This document shows, in pieces, positions 22,501 through 28,593 of a DNA stretch of 64,000 nt. The position numbers and the translations under genes were made by a program. The notes under the pieces were generated by a model, which saw only the letters and a program-made list of their open reading frames with translations, did not search any database and was not told where the DNA came from. Numbering within the stretch: position 1 is the first letter of the stretch; each line of letters starts with the position of its first letter. This stretch comes from Stentor roeselii (taxonomy: Eukaryota; Ciliophora; Heterotrichea; Heterotrichida; Stentoridae): assembly GCA_006503475.1 (NCBI GenBank), contig RSEH01000008.1, positions 1 to 64,000 of the forward strand. The letters are read 5' to 3'.

Positions 22501-24176
22501 AAGCGACTTCCCACATTCCTGTTATCTTGAACCCTTACTTTAACACCAAGTCATCAGTAGAAAAAACGATTTATTTCACAATTATTGCTGAAAGACTTGA
22601 AGAACTTGACGATATCATTTTCTTTAAGTTTATGATCGCTCCTTTAGAGATCAAGCTTAATGAATCTATTATTTCTAACATGATTGACTATTATAACTTC
22701 ATTCAAAAGACTTTCATGGTCAACAAAGAAATGAATGAACTTGACGTGGTTGAGCCTAAGGAGCAGGAATACGAACTAAGAGACATTAAAAGCACTTCTA
22801 GAGACCCAAGTGCTTATCTCATGTTAGAACTTGTCGGCGCTCAGCTTTTTACGAATAAGGACAAAGACCTTACCATTGAAAAAAGGGTCTATATTCATAA
22901 ACTTGTACTGGGACCATTAGAGTTTTGTGTTACTCTTGATAAAGATAATATTGATCCTACTCGAAGTAAAAAGTCTAACTTAATACAGATACTTGCTGAC
23001 CTTGGACTTGCACTTACTTCTATTGAATCTACTGAACTTCGTTTGGCTGGATTTAAAATTGAAAATTTACTTCAGCCTAGATCGCAGTTGATTATGTCGA
23101 TGATGAATCATTATAGGTCTCAAGGGATCAGAGAACTTTACAAGATTGTTGGGTCAGTCGAATTACTCGGAAATCCCTTCGCACTAATAAACTCATTAAA
23201 AGCCGGCGTAAAAGAAATGTTTTACGATCCTGCAAAAGCATTAATAGAATCTCCAAACAAATTCGGAGAAAGTCTTCTAAAAGGTTCAGTAGGTCTTGTT
23301 CGGCACACAGTCCACGGTTTATTCAAAAGTGTCGGAACCCTAACAGGAGGAATCGGCCGTTTTTTAACCGCTTTGACTCTAGACAAGAAATTCCAAACCA
23401 AAATGCGAGTCCTCAAATCACGTCGACCTCAAAACTTCGGGGAAAAGCTAAAAATCGGTTTCAAAACAATCAGCTACGGCTTCGTTCAAGGCATCACAGG
23501 ACTTGTAACAGCGCCAATCGAAGGAGCTAAACATGGAGGCTTCGGAGGTCTTTTGAAAGGAATAGGAAAAGGAATCATTGGAACAGTTGCAAAGCCAACA
23601 GCAGGAATAGTTGGAACAGTCAGCGACGCCTTTTCTGGAATAGGAAACTTTGCAAGAAAGAAGAAAAATATTAAAAATTCTGAAAGAACTCGACCACCTC
23701 GAAGTTTTGTTTCTGATAGAATTTTGAAGCCTTATGATGAAATTTCAAGCCTGGGGCAGTTTTACCTGGCGAAGTACAAGAAAAATGTGACGTTTGAGAA
23801 GATTTTCGTGATGATGGAAATACAATATCATAAGAAAAACCGTGCATTGATTTTTAGTGATAAGTGCATTTATGTGATTAGGATTCAGGACTGTCATGGA
23901 ATCGCTATTCCTAGAAAAGCGACTTTGATGTGTTATCTTGATAATCACTTTATTGTTGTTAATGTGAACATGGAAGGAAATGAAGTTGATGGAGGACTTA
24001 AAGAGTTCGCTAAGGGAAATAAGAAAAGACTACTGGCTGATCTTTGTGTTACTTTTGAAACTGACAGTAAAACGATGAATCAAGTCACTTTTAACATCAG
24101 TCTTCGAGGGTCTAAAGAAATTGACAGAGATGGAGAAATCGCTACTTTATTCAACAGTTATATATCACCCAAGTAG
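13584..24176 (+). CDS. VPS13: VPS13-like bridge lipid-transfer protein
   Basis: This is one uninterrupted 3530-codon exon. The N-terminus is a chorein domain (about residues 1-110, with LSTEQVLVSLLKGDIKLGDLKL). It is followed by long beta-rich sequence expected to form the hydrophobic groove that carries phospholipids between membranes. An acidic Ser/Asp/Glu-rich linker lies near 1213-1293. Residues of roughly 1980-2750 correspond to the VPS13 adaptor-binding region. The C-terminus has the amphipathic, glycine-rich ATG2/VPS13 C-terminal segment (about 3190-3390, with repeated GLLKG, GFVQGITGLVTAPIEGA and GIGKGIIGT), then a PH-like module. The family acts at ER contact sites with mitochondria, endosomes or lipid droplets. 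Which paralogue (A, C or D type) is not decided. Length is slightly above human VPS13A. Confidence 0.93.
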   Translation: MNNPVTWCLAYLCNKYLSGFIQELSTEQVLVSLLKGDIKLGDLKLTPMEFRELKLEIVKGQINSFRLSIPWHKVLMGDSCVISLEISNISLEIRKLLNQAEPSEDPEEMKAKILKAFEEKIRSKRSSFNKLLEIMSSRLLNIEVVEFILSRLEIRITGLHLSLKSITEKQTALDFNIAEMRILPTSSDFSPFPDRSSSLWDKFQGFTSIAMQRPTVTLSESLLQFKLIVFEDIGISVNNQNKESLMNIKSINIQYSSKNYLWFGQCGKDADIHFDAKIGDINFFVSNRNVDDIYSIVEPKVQRMIRSRKENWIKARELVLKRVRMKSWLFITRKVLWRSIYKKLYAKYVLEIEPESSSRKRDESNLISENQPEGISKYFKYLMPQIEYNPTENKEKPKSSIIPSFHFNVNCKVEDLERALMMDLENNLDIAEILKYRQEEQDRYDYLQFEKAIKNTNIMRSGYGKISNYFKSKGKIKITRSDDSKVVNLTVNAYVDKVDVRMKTVNNFFLNLVLQDISLVEDCLFTEPLSRYKQTNYDRQSLTQLKILSICVFDLLINDSKMVKKVLELHSGTQIEIVHNLKHDYNDGFSESVTKKVSINIPEFYAFFVPSLISGFNSYFSQILKTTPTNHMREDYLVDLLEPVQDFKINYKHENPLVLNLNLTNSEIIIAKSYKTTDPVIKILLGGLSIKHSFNKQQVDIKNFEAFSAVLEHFSQIKGLYINSIMRTQGVKMTVFENKTEILIESINGEASNEEFLNISHISQSWVENMKKEEIPKQLIKISLKSKWIELILQRLLSSFIVNIGGIFMKIHANDEILHLIIKNLVYSNAIFFLESNSCISARELSVINTKTGQILFHMFPKDIPEIILSIPGKIFLYRDTQAAFYFITQTIDKLSAKYKNIISTSEFTFSDFHVGIDLELLTWLFGLQQSLSEFSGETPPENNSVITSKLIFHGMNFSVNFLNNHKSNYFLICSDVLLVTDTYSNKSVTRLRFIDPSLIDTSIESSNHCYIFTPLKEKSIIDVSYMSRSKKDGKVVESINEIRFTNLKFTFLNRVVMEAYEYFFTDLMSRFSSEPKEDVKYFSTLSLLLLDSEIWMPRNSAVNDGFTIKFETFEVTNVPSYPFLVLKKFKFEEHQENKIEKKISKVNLTKNQENYRKTSKFITLKGHSTDEFQEIDYINPELLKYEEGKFVYDIDVFYYDPDNEYQEFSKINTKKSHENNMYSENESISNDHHFRRDEKNLYHNHSSEESKSSDSDSDIYLKTEKLNKNMNKSAQSLESDSSEVEEDQPKLDFDYQITLSGCNLVDIFNNPITPEEFSFTFEIDFSSEPWQVKILRKPSKSEEFEDKKLSSFCLRLYQNQYNILLKTLQENFFELNNCRPSFSEPVGKVWMELFVDFYDFKLNLINSVNETEDFFPMTDELCDIHLAELTVQVLMFDTGEKQVKVSSKHFNIEDKRIGSIYSLDRKPPVAYMHSANPDFGIYCHSERSSGESESISKLIRNQTFQVNLVDVNNKFEVDILMKGRKDITLKFSYAIFMVLPDFFKDISIFFQCPYDTSLFPDPKNVIFEQDKNPAGMALSVRLTKIHVVLLSSLKKFDTSCFLLRFEKFKTVVIWDKDCNIGPGTMAVNVSIKLEGGHLVPAKYGQAFSDFKFFDSIIEAYKLKVNYLFLKPFENSEWTTSQINIRSKNSVDLKVNLNFSSIPILRKIFSKLSKPSVKAERVDPRAHLEVESKISELETSNNQLSVNLALYGFYIKLLNDQMQPIFQANIKEILSAYQKEIADDKCEANFIMVLQVDYFNQKLMAWEPMIEEWGLEIQYSCADGFSLIQISDYNNELKLNISAALISTISSILPLLSNLSKSSSNNDPSIEPYIFYNLTGLPIDLEINQKGWNKSINKYAENEQKVAITLGELNMMNIDTTTQMLTYEKKTLNITIDPARRETGLRRQNHSYNKVPNIGIDTPDTYFIYLENNSEQTKFEKSKSRKDFKKDEMRLGRLTKVIFGKDDINDELEQIPEDEDGCLNFLRKKPKYSKRLAKGKPIKTSDKENNSKISFIIDVQWNQESSQRIITIRSSVSVVNTLPCSMEIQFSSEEQNSDEFSTLATGASVPVPLSICSKGYLYLRPSEDFESCKIIEKINSIPDFSSASLLMSCLDGIENKEALTRVQYKDKGEIELGFIPLCCVSKIIDHRDFYFALTVKKTPNTNPVRRFEQQAKVSKEIEKRQLIGFKNNKIKKKVQKFETEDIDSKTDDEFQLDSTSDENEIIITSIISFTNALSKVCRLIVWQGESDVEENLRDSYQSTTLRQGETEHLYRLKFFQESFNMKISLKGYKESQVLNIFPLNVDKETKFSITLEKTSKSKNPKADLKTSSLFLWVRIIEDENRCWRLSVYSPYWIINKTDQLLKYGESKIFRKKKYSNENDSDESMSDLNSNEEGQSVSDQTSKVAKIKTIHSKKKNRFTPQAVKRVASNLTSTQNHKEVDENQWKSISLFSTSKIINKLNVAVNINGKLSKWSKNFSLTNSGTSGELNIEGQDGIQYDLGVTIEKGHGIFQQTNVITFRPLYLLKNNTKRELSVKQLDVDKRKNCYELKANSEIPVYWYSCKGSKSLCVAASVGESREMNKKWSGGFNISELGEFIIRLSIADVDERKKEMFLQVSIISSDPMIIIQFTENETRIPYELQNFTNHEINFVQLLSSKSVIQANDRVLPPGTADDPSKMKYTWDEECSPHVLIIKIGKFTKSVDFDLFKNYPPDKIDQDSWIETVVKKATKSERIYIKMKNWLKEEFRVVILTEKWLIIKLDGKDKMINLDTHCTKVVYIDDFTFELKTCNKSIQFRGEKSEDIMIWYELIDHAVRTKGISTQLYVNISVELKGVTHVMKFENEDSSKNEKHHQKCNRVVKDGEDIMSTQSIMEKFTFKIEIKKIIFSLVDNTPQERICLFLHMFDLLYIKFINNTFRVEFTVDELKIDNQQATSHIPVILNPYFNTKSSVEKTIYFTIIAERLEELDDIIFFKFMIAPLEIKLNESIISNMIDYYNFIQKTFMVNKEMNELDVVEPKEQEYELRDIKSTSRDPSAYLMLELVGAQLFTNKDKDLTIEKRVYIHKLVLGPLEFCVTLDKDNIDPTRSKKSNLIQILADLGLALTSIESTELRLAGFKIENLLQPRSQLIMSMMNHYRSQGIRELYKIVGSVELLGNPFALINSLKAGVKEMFYDPAKALIESPNKFGESLLKGSVGLVRHTVHGLFKSVGTLTGGIGRFLTALTLDKKFQTKMRVLKSRRPQNFGEKLKIGFKTISYGFVQGITGLVTAPIEGAKHGGFGGLLKGIGKGIIGTVAKPTAGIVGTVSDAFSGIGNFARKKKNIKNSERTRPPRSFVSDRILKPYDEISSLGQFYLAKYKKNVTFEKIFVMMEIQYHKKNRALIFSDKCIYVIRIQDCHGIAIPRKATLMCYLDNHFIVVNVNMEGNEVDGGLKEFAKGNKKRLLADLCVTFETDSKTMNQVTFNISLRGSKEIDRDGEIATLFNSYISPK

Positions 24177-24211
24177 TTTAATTAGAATAACTCATCAGGT
24201 CTACATCTAAA

Positions 24212-25009
24212 TTAACTACTCGCAAAAGCTTGTCTGACAACAGCTTCAACTCGGATTTTTTTTAATTTAAAGTCTTTCATCGAGCAAATCCTGTAGTCCT
24301 TTTTCCTAACATCCTCATCGACCTCATCATTTTTGACTCCTTTGCACTTAATCCACTTCCTAAGTTCATAAAGAAACTTATGCACTTTGTTAAACCTGAA
24401 GTTTCTATAAATACTTGCATTTTTAAACTTTTGCGAAGGGATATCATCCAGTTTCACCCATTCAATCTTCCCGATCTCCCCTTTAGTCCTCGTCAGATAT
24501 TCAAAGTCCTCAGAAGCTCCAGAAACAATATAAAGTCTCATATGTCCATCTTCTATTTCAAGGTAATCTTCTCTGCTGATCATTTCACTTATATCAAGTC
24601 CAACTTCTTCCAACACTTCTCTTATCGCGCAGTCTTCATCAGCTTCTCCTTCATTGATTTTTCCTTTAGGGAAAGAGTAGGCTCTTCCGTTGAAGTTGGT
24701 CACGAGAAGGACTTTGTCCATTCTTGGGTTTAAAATAATTGCGCCTCGAACTGGAATGTGTGACTTGTAAGACTCGTAAACTTCGATCAGGTCTTTTGTG
24801 CTCCAGTCTGGAAGAAGGTCGAACTTGTTTTGAGTCTCGCGAACGAAGACAGGGAATTTCATGGAAGGCACACATAAGTCGCGGACTAACTCGTCTTCGT
24901 AGAACCAGTGAGCTTGCTCCATGTTCACCATAAAACGTTCTGGCTCTTTTTCTTCGTCTGGGAGAAAATAAAGGAATCGGTAGAATACTTGTTCTAAGGC
25001 TTCTTGCAT
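24212..25009 (-). CDS. DCP2: mRNA-decapping enzyme DCP2 (Nudix hydrolase)
   Basis: This 265-residue protein removes the m7G cap of mRNA in the 5'-3' decay pathway, working with DCP1 in the cytoplasm. The N-terminal regulatory region has the DCP2 signature NMEQAHWFYEDEL (residues 29-41). The Nudix box from G116 to L138 is complete: G, then Glu after five residues, then RE, EE and G at canonical spacing (R130-E131, E134-E135, G137). A short box-B-like region and a basic C-terminus follow. Metazoan and yeast DCP2 have longer disordered tails, missing here. The upstream co-directional coiled-coil gene ends just 10 bp before this ATG, and the VPS13-like gene ends 35 bp beyond its stop. Confidence 0.92.
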   Translation of the reverse strand: MQEALEQVFYRFLYFLPDEEKEPERFMVNMEQAHWFYEDELVRDLCVPSMKFPVFVRETQNKFDLLPDWSTKDLIEVYESYKSHIPVRGAIILNPRMDKVLLVTNFNGRAYSFPKGKINEGEADEDCAIREVLEEVGLDISEMISREDYLEIEDGHMRLYIVSGASEDFEYLTRTKGEIGKIEWVKLDDIPSQKFKNASIYRNFRFNKVHKFLYELRKWIKCKGVKNDEVDEDVRKKDYRICSMKDFKLKKIRVEAVVRQAFASS

Positions 25010-25019
25010 ATTATTTATT

Positions 25020-25568
25020 CTAAAGGATTATGTTATCGAGTTTTCTTCTCATTTCTATGAAGAGGGCTTTGAATTGAGTTAACTCGTTTCTTATGGTGGA
25101 TAACTCGGAGTTTTTTTGACTAAGAATAATTTTTTCCTTTTGTAACCTATCTCTTTCTTCTCGAGTATCATTAAAAGCTTCTGCTTCTATTATGTCTATT
25201 TTTTTTTGACATTTCCTATCCAAATTTCCTAATCTCCGTACATCTGGACAAGCATCTATAAAAAATTCATTGATATTTTCAAGCGACTTATCATTAGAAC
25301 TCTGTAATTCTTTATCTAAATCCACAATCATTTGATTATTTTCCTCGAATTTCTTCTTCAAAATTTTAATCTTTCTGCGATTCTCGTCAAACTTTTGAAT
25401 TTTACTTTGATTTTTAATCGAAATGAGACGATGCTTATCATTAATACTTTTAATTTTAGTAGGAATATAATTTTTTTCGCTCTTAAGTCTTTGAACTTCT
25501 TGAACCAAATTACTTATTCTCTGAACAAGTCCTTGAGTAAACATTTGAGCCTCTGAAAAATGAACCAT
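25020..25568 (-). CDS. Coiled-coil protein, function unknown
   Basis: This 182-residue protein is almost entirely charged heptad-like sequence. Coiled coils are likely at about residues 15-90 and 110-175, with a short break around FFIDACPDVRRLG. There is no membrane segment, signal peptide or recognised motif. It sits between OSCA-like and DCP2 genes on the same strand with 7 and 10 bp of spacing, which says more about genome compaction than function. Codon-like composition and the tight fit between neighbours support a real gene. Confidence 0.75.
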   Translation of the reverse strand: MVHFSEAQMFTQGLVQRISNLVQEVQRLKSEKNYIPTKIKSINDKHRLISIKNQSKIQKFDENRRKIKILKKKFEENNQMIVDLDKELQSSNDKSLENINEFFIDACPDVRRLGNLDRKCQKKIDIIEAEAFNDTREERDRLQKEKIILSQKNSELSTIRNELTQFKALFIEMRRKLDNIIL

Positions 25569-25575
25569 TTATTAT

Positions 25576-28098
25576 CTAAGGTATAAGAACATTATTCTCT
25601 TCATTTCTTGCAGTATTCCTTTCAAAGTCTTCTTCCACAAAATCCATAGAAGCCGGACTAGGAGGAGGTTGTTTAGCTCTTAACCTGGCGACTTTACTAG
25701 CAGCCGAGTTAAGTGAAATGATTAAAGGTTTATAATTCTGATTTTCCATGATATTATAAGAATGCAGTCCCTGTGCTTTGATTTTTGCCAGTTCCATGCT
25801 ATAAGTTCCTTTACGGACATGCCCTTCATCAAACACAGAATTCTTTTTTTTCCCACAGAGAGGCAGGATAAACATCAGAAAAACAATGAAAAGTCCTGAC
25901 AAAAATATAAGAATCAAGTTGATAATTCCAGAAATTCTATAAATTCTTTCAATTAAAGGAACTGTCTCACCTTCAATATTCCCGTTTTTTGTTTTTCTTA
26001 CTGAACTGGGAAAAATGTCACTTGCGCTGTAGGCATATAAAGAAAATCCGCAGTGAATCATGACTGCCAAAGGCAGAAGTCTTACAAGTCTCTCATTAAT
26101 TGCAGAAGAGTAAAAAGGCGGTTTTCTATAGTGTCTTAAAATAAGCGTCTTATCAATCCAAAAGATACAAAACATAGTCAAAAAACAGACAATGTTCAAT
26201 ATCGGCATTCCTCCCGAGTACAAATAACACGAAAACAAAGTAGTTAACACCTGAGCCGTTTTCGTTGCAATGTTAAATTCAGGACCTGCAAACATTTCAT
26301 TTAAACTCATCTGAGAGTCATAAAACTTCCAACAGCACCTTCTGCGACAACACCCAAGGGGGTACCAAAAGATCAAATTAAAGAAATGTGGAGAAATCGC
26401 ATTAACAATCATAGTCGCTGTGATAATCGACCCGACTTCCGTGTACCATTCCCGATCGAAGTCCTTATAATTCCCGTTCATAAAATAGTCATTAAAAGGC
26501 AAGACTTTCACAATCTGACTATCCTGCATATCCGCGTTGGACAATAAAGTCAAAATCGCTGTATTAATAAACAAGGCAATGAACACCCGAGTCATCGTCT
26601 GGAGCTTTTGCTTGGTCTCAGTCGAAGTCCTTTCAAAAGCGCTGAGTTTCGCCATGATGAACTTCAAGACCAGGTTAATGAAAATAACACCTGCACTGCC
26701 TAAGAACCGGTAAAGGCTCAACAAGCTCTGCTTTTTCAGGTAGTCTTGACAAAGATCTGCGATATCTGAATTTTCTGCAAATTTTATGAAGTTTTGTTGC
26801 TTGCAGAAACAAAAAAGCTCGTTTGGGGTTTGGTAAGAGTTTTTTGCTTCTGAAGCTGAAAGGTTTCCTGAGATTTTTAGCTTTTTGCAGTCTTTTGTTA
26901 GTGGAAGACCTGCTGAGTAGGACTTTAGAGTGTAGACGATCACGATGGAAGCGAAAATAACTGGAAGAGTCATGAGGAATCCGAGAAATCTTCTTTTAAG
27001 TCGGTTAAAGTGAGAAATTTCCAGGTTTTCCCAGAGAATATCTGAAGGTTCAGTTGCTGGTTTAACTAAAAGAGGGTATTTTTGTTTAAACATCAGATTT
27101 TCCTTTTGTTTTCTTTTAAAACAAAGAAATTTTCGAGTCTTTTTGTAGTCTTTTAAGCACTCGGCTCTGTCCTCGACTCGCTCAAATACGATGTAAGCCC
27201 GGATTACAGGAAGTTCATCGTTTCGCTTATCAGCGAACTTCTGGTCTTTGTTCAAGTTCTCATCAAATTCGACTTGTGCTTTTTCTAAAATGCTTATCGT
27301 GCCTTTTCGGCTCTTTTTCTTTTGAGTTGCCACAAGTCGCTTCAATCCAAGTTTGTAGCTGATTTCAGCTCGTTTTCTGAATTCATTTAACCTACCGTTG
27401 TATGCCCTTGCTAAGTAAATTTCAGCGATTTCTCCGTATTTTATGAAGTGGTTTCGGATCTTTTCTAACTTGATGTTCTTTCGAGGAAATCCTTTTACTT
27501 CTACTGCATAGTCACCGGCTGTCACATAATCTGAAATTCCACTTTTGCCAGATTTTCGAGAAGTGTAATAGTACTGTAATATAAAGGCCAAGAACATAAG
27601 ACTGTATATACCGTCTGCTATTGCTAAGTTCAGAGAGTTTTTATGAAGATCAGTTACAATTTTTTTGCCTTTTTCTAGACTTTGGTACTCAAAGCTCAGC
27701 TGATTGGCTACTGAAAAATAAGTGTAAAGCTGGCCTTGAAATACACTTCCCAGTCCTCCAGCTTTGTAGTTTTCATAGATAGGCCAGGCAGAAATAAAAC
27801 TGATTATTAAAAATAACACTGAAAGTTGTTTTAAAAGTAAAAAATACAGTTCAAGACCTTCACCATATCTGCCTAAAGTTTTGAGGTCAGTAGAGCATAT
27901 CGAATATTTTGACGATTGATTGTCTCTATTGATAATCCGAAGTCCAGAATCATTTCTAAACTCTTGAGCCTTAGAAAGATCTGCAAGACTGACTAATTCA
28001 CTCAGGCTCATATGACGTTTCGATGGTTTTTGTTCTGAAGGACGTTGGGTCTCAGCTGAGGAAGAATCAAATATATTGATAATAGGTAAGGGTTTCAT
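25576..28098 (-). CDS. OSCA/TMEM63-like multi-pass channel protein
   Basis: This 840-residue protein has an N-terminal cytosolic tail, two to three membrane segments (about residues 90-110 and 160-180), a long cytosolic domain, then eight or so further segments. The cytosolic domain starts with an RRM-like YAVEVKGFPRKNI, includes a conserved strand RAYIVFERVEDRAECL, and ends in PSDILWENLEI near residue 345. The latter matches the EPxDIxWxNL motif that precedes the pore region in OSCA/CSC1/TMEM63 proteins. Members of that family are mechanically or osmotically gated cation channels. The later membrane part is divergent (GPEFNIATKTAQVL), as in other protist members, so an anoctamin/TMC-superfamily relative cannot be excluded. 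It ends 7 bp before the next co-directional gene. A second family member lies at 50650-52653. Confidence 0.75.
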   Translation of the reverse strand: MKPLPIINIFDSSSAETQRPSEQKPSKRHMSLSELVSLADLSKAQEFRNDSGLRIINRDNQSSKYSICSTDLKTLGRYGEGLELYFLLLKQLSVLFLIISFISAWPIYENYKAGGLGSVFQGQLYTYFSVANQLSFEYQSLEKGKKIVTDLHKNSLNLAIADGIYSLMFLAFILQYYYTSRKSGKSGISDYVTAGDYAVEVKGFPRKNIKLEKIRNHFIKYGEIAEIYLARAYNGRLNEFRKRAEISYKLGLKRLVATQKKKSRKGTISILEKAQVEFDENLNKDQKFADKRNDELPVIRAYIVFERVEDRAECLKDYKKTRKFLCFKRKQKENLMFKQKYPLLVKPATEPSDILWENLEISHFNRLKRRFLGFLMTLPVIFASIVIVYTLKSYSAGLPLTKDCKKLKISGNLSASEAKNSYQTPNELFCFCKQQNFIKFAENSDIADLCQDYLKKQSLLSLYRFLGSAGVIFINLVLKFIMAKLSAFERTSTETKQKLQTMTRVFIALFINTAILTLLSNADMQDSQIVKVLPFNDYFMNGNYKDFDREWYTEVGSIITATMIVNAISPHFFNLIFWYPLGCCRRRCCWKFYDSQMSLNEMFAGPEFNIATKTAQVLTTLFSCYLYSGGMPILNIVCFLTMFCIFWIDKTLILRHYRKPPFYSSAINERLVRLLPLAVMIHCGFSLYAYSASDIFPSSVRKTKNGNIEGETVPLIERIYRISGIINLILIFLSGLFIVFLMFILPLCGKKKNSVFDEGHVRKGTYSMELAKIKAQGLHSYNIMENQNYKPLIISLNSAASKVARLRAKQPPPSPASMDFVEEDFERNTARNEENNVLIP

Positions 28099-28127
28099 TT
28101 ACTAAATTGAAATCTTTGAATGGATTA

Positions 28128-28463
28128 TTAAGATTTACTATTAGGTAACTCTTGAGGAGAGTTGAAGATTATTGACTGGGAGAAGGAAACTTGTGAAGAT
28201 AGAGAACTCCAGAGCCAGTTATCGACAGGGTACATTAAATACCCGAAGAAGTAGACTGGGAACCATTTAGAGTAAAAAGTTTTGATGAGTTTTCTTTTAC
28301 TCATCTCGTTTTTACGATTTTTGAAAATTGAGATGAGGAAATAAGACATATGGCCAAGAGATAGAGATATAAAAAGATTTCGGTAGATAAATTTTTTAGG
28401 TTGTCTTGGATCTTCAGTGATTTGAGGTTTTTTGTATTTGAGTTTATTGTCAAGGTAGTCCAT
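28128..28463 (-). CDS. Small membrane protein, unknown
   Basis: This 111-residue protein has a basic N-terminus and two hydrophobic helices (about residues 28-46 and 67-85) with lysine-rich sequence between them and a polar tail. The size and layout recall small mitochondrial inner-membrane subunits, but no family is recognised. It ends 29 bp before the start of the OSCA-like gene on the same strand and is divergent from the P5A-ATPase gene. Confidence 0.65.
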   Translation of the reverse strand: MDYLDNKLKYKKPQITEDPRQPKKFIYRNLFISLSLGHMSYFLISIFKNRKNEMSKRKLIKTFYSKWFPVYFFGYLMYPVDNWLWSSLSSQVSFSQSIIFNSPQELPNSKS

Positions 28464-28593
28464 ATTTATGAGAAGGTTGATTTTATGCTGTCAATAATTA
28501 TTATTTCAGAAGATATTTATTAGATCAAATAAAACTTTAAACTTTATCAATATATTCTTTAATCCTAAGTCTTGAATAACTAGATTCAATAAA
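28464..28593. promoter_or_regulatory. 130-bp divergent intergenic region
   Basis: Lies between the small membrane protein and the P5A-ATPase starts. AT-rich, with no recognised factor site. It must carry both promoters. Confidence 0.4.

Noticed and set aside
25569-25578. A 15-nt intron (gttcttataccttag) fusing the OSCA-like and coiled-coil genes.
   Set aside because: It lacks GTAA, and removing it does not enter the coiled-coil frame.
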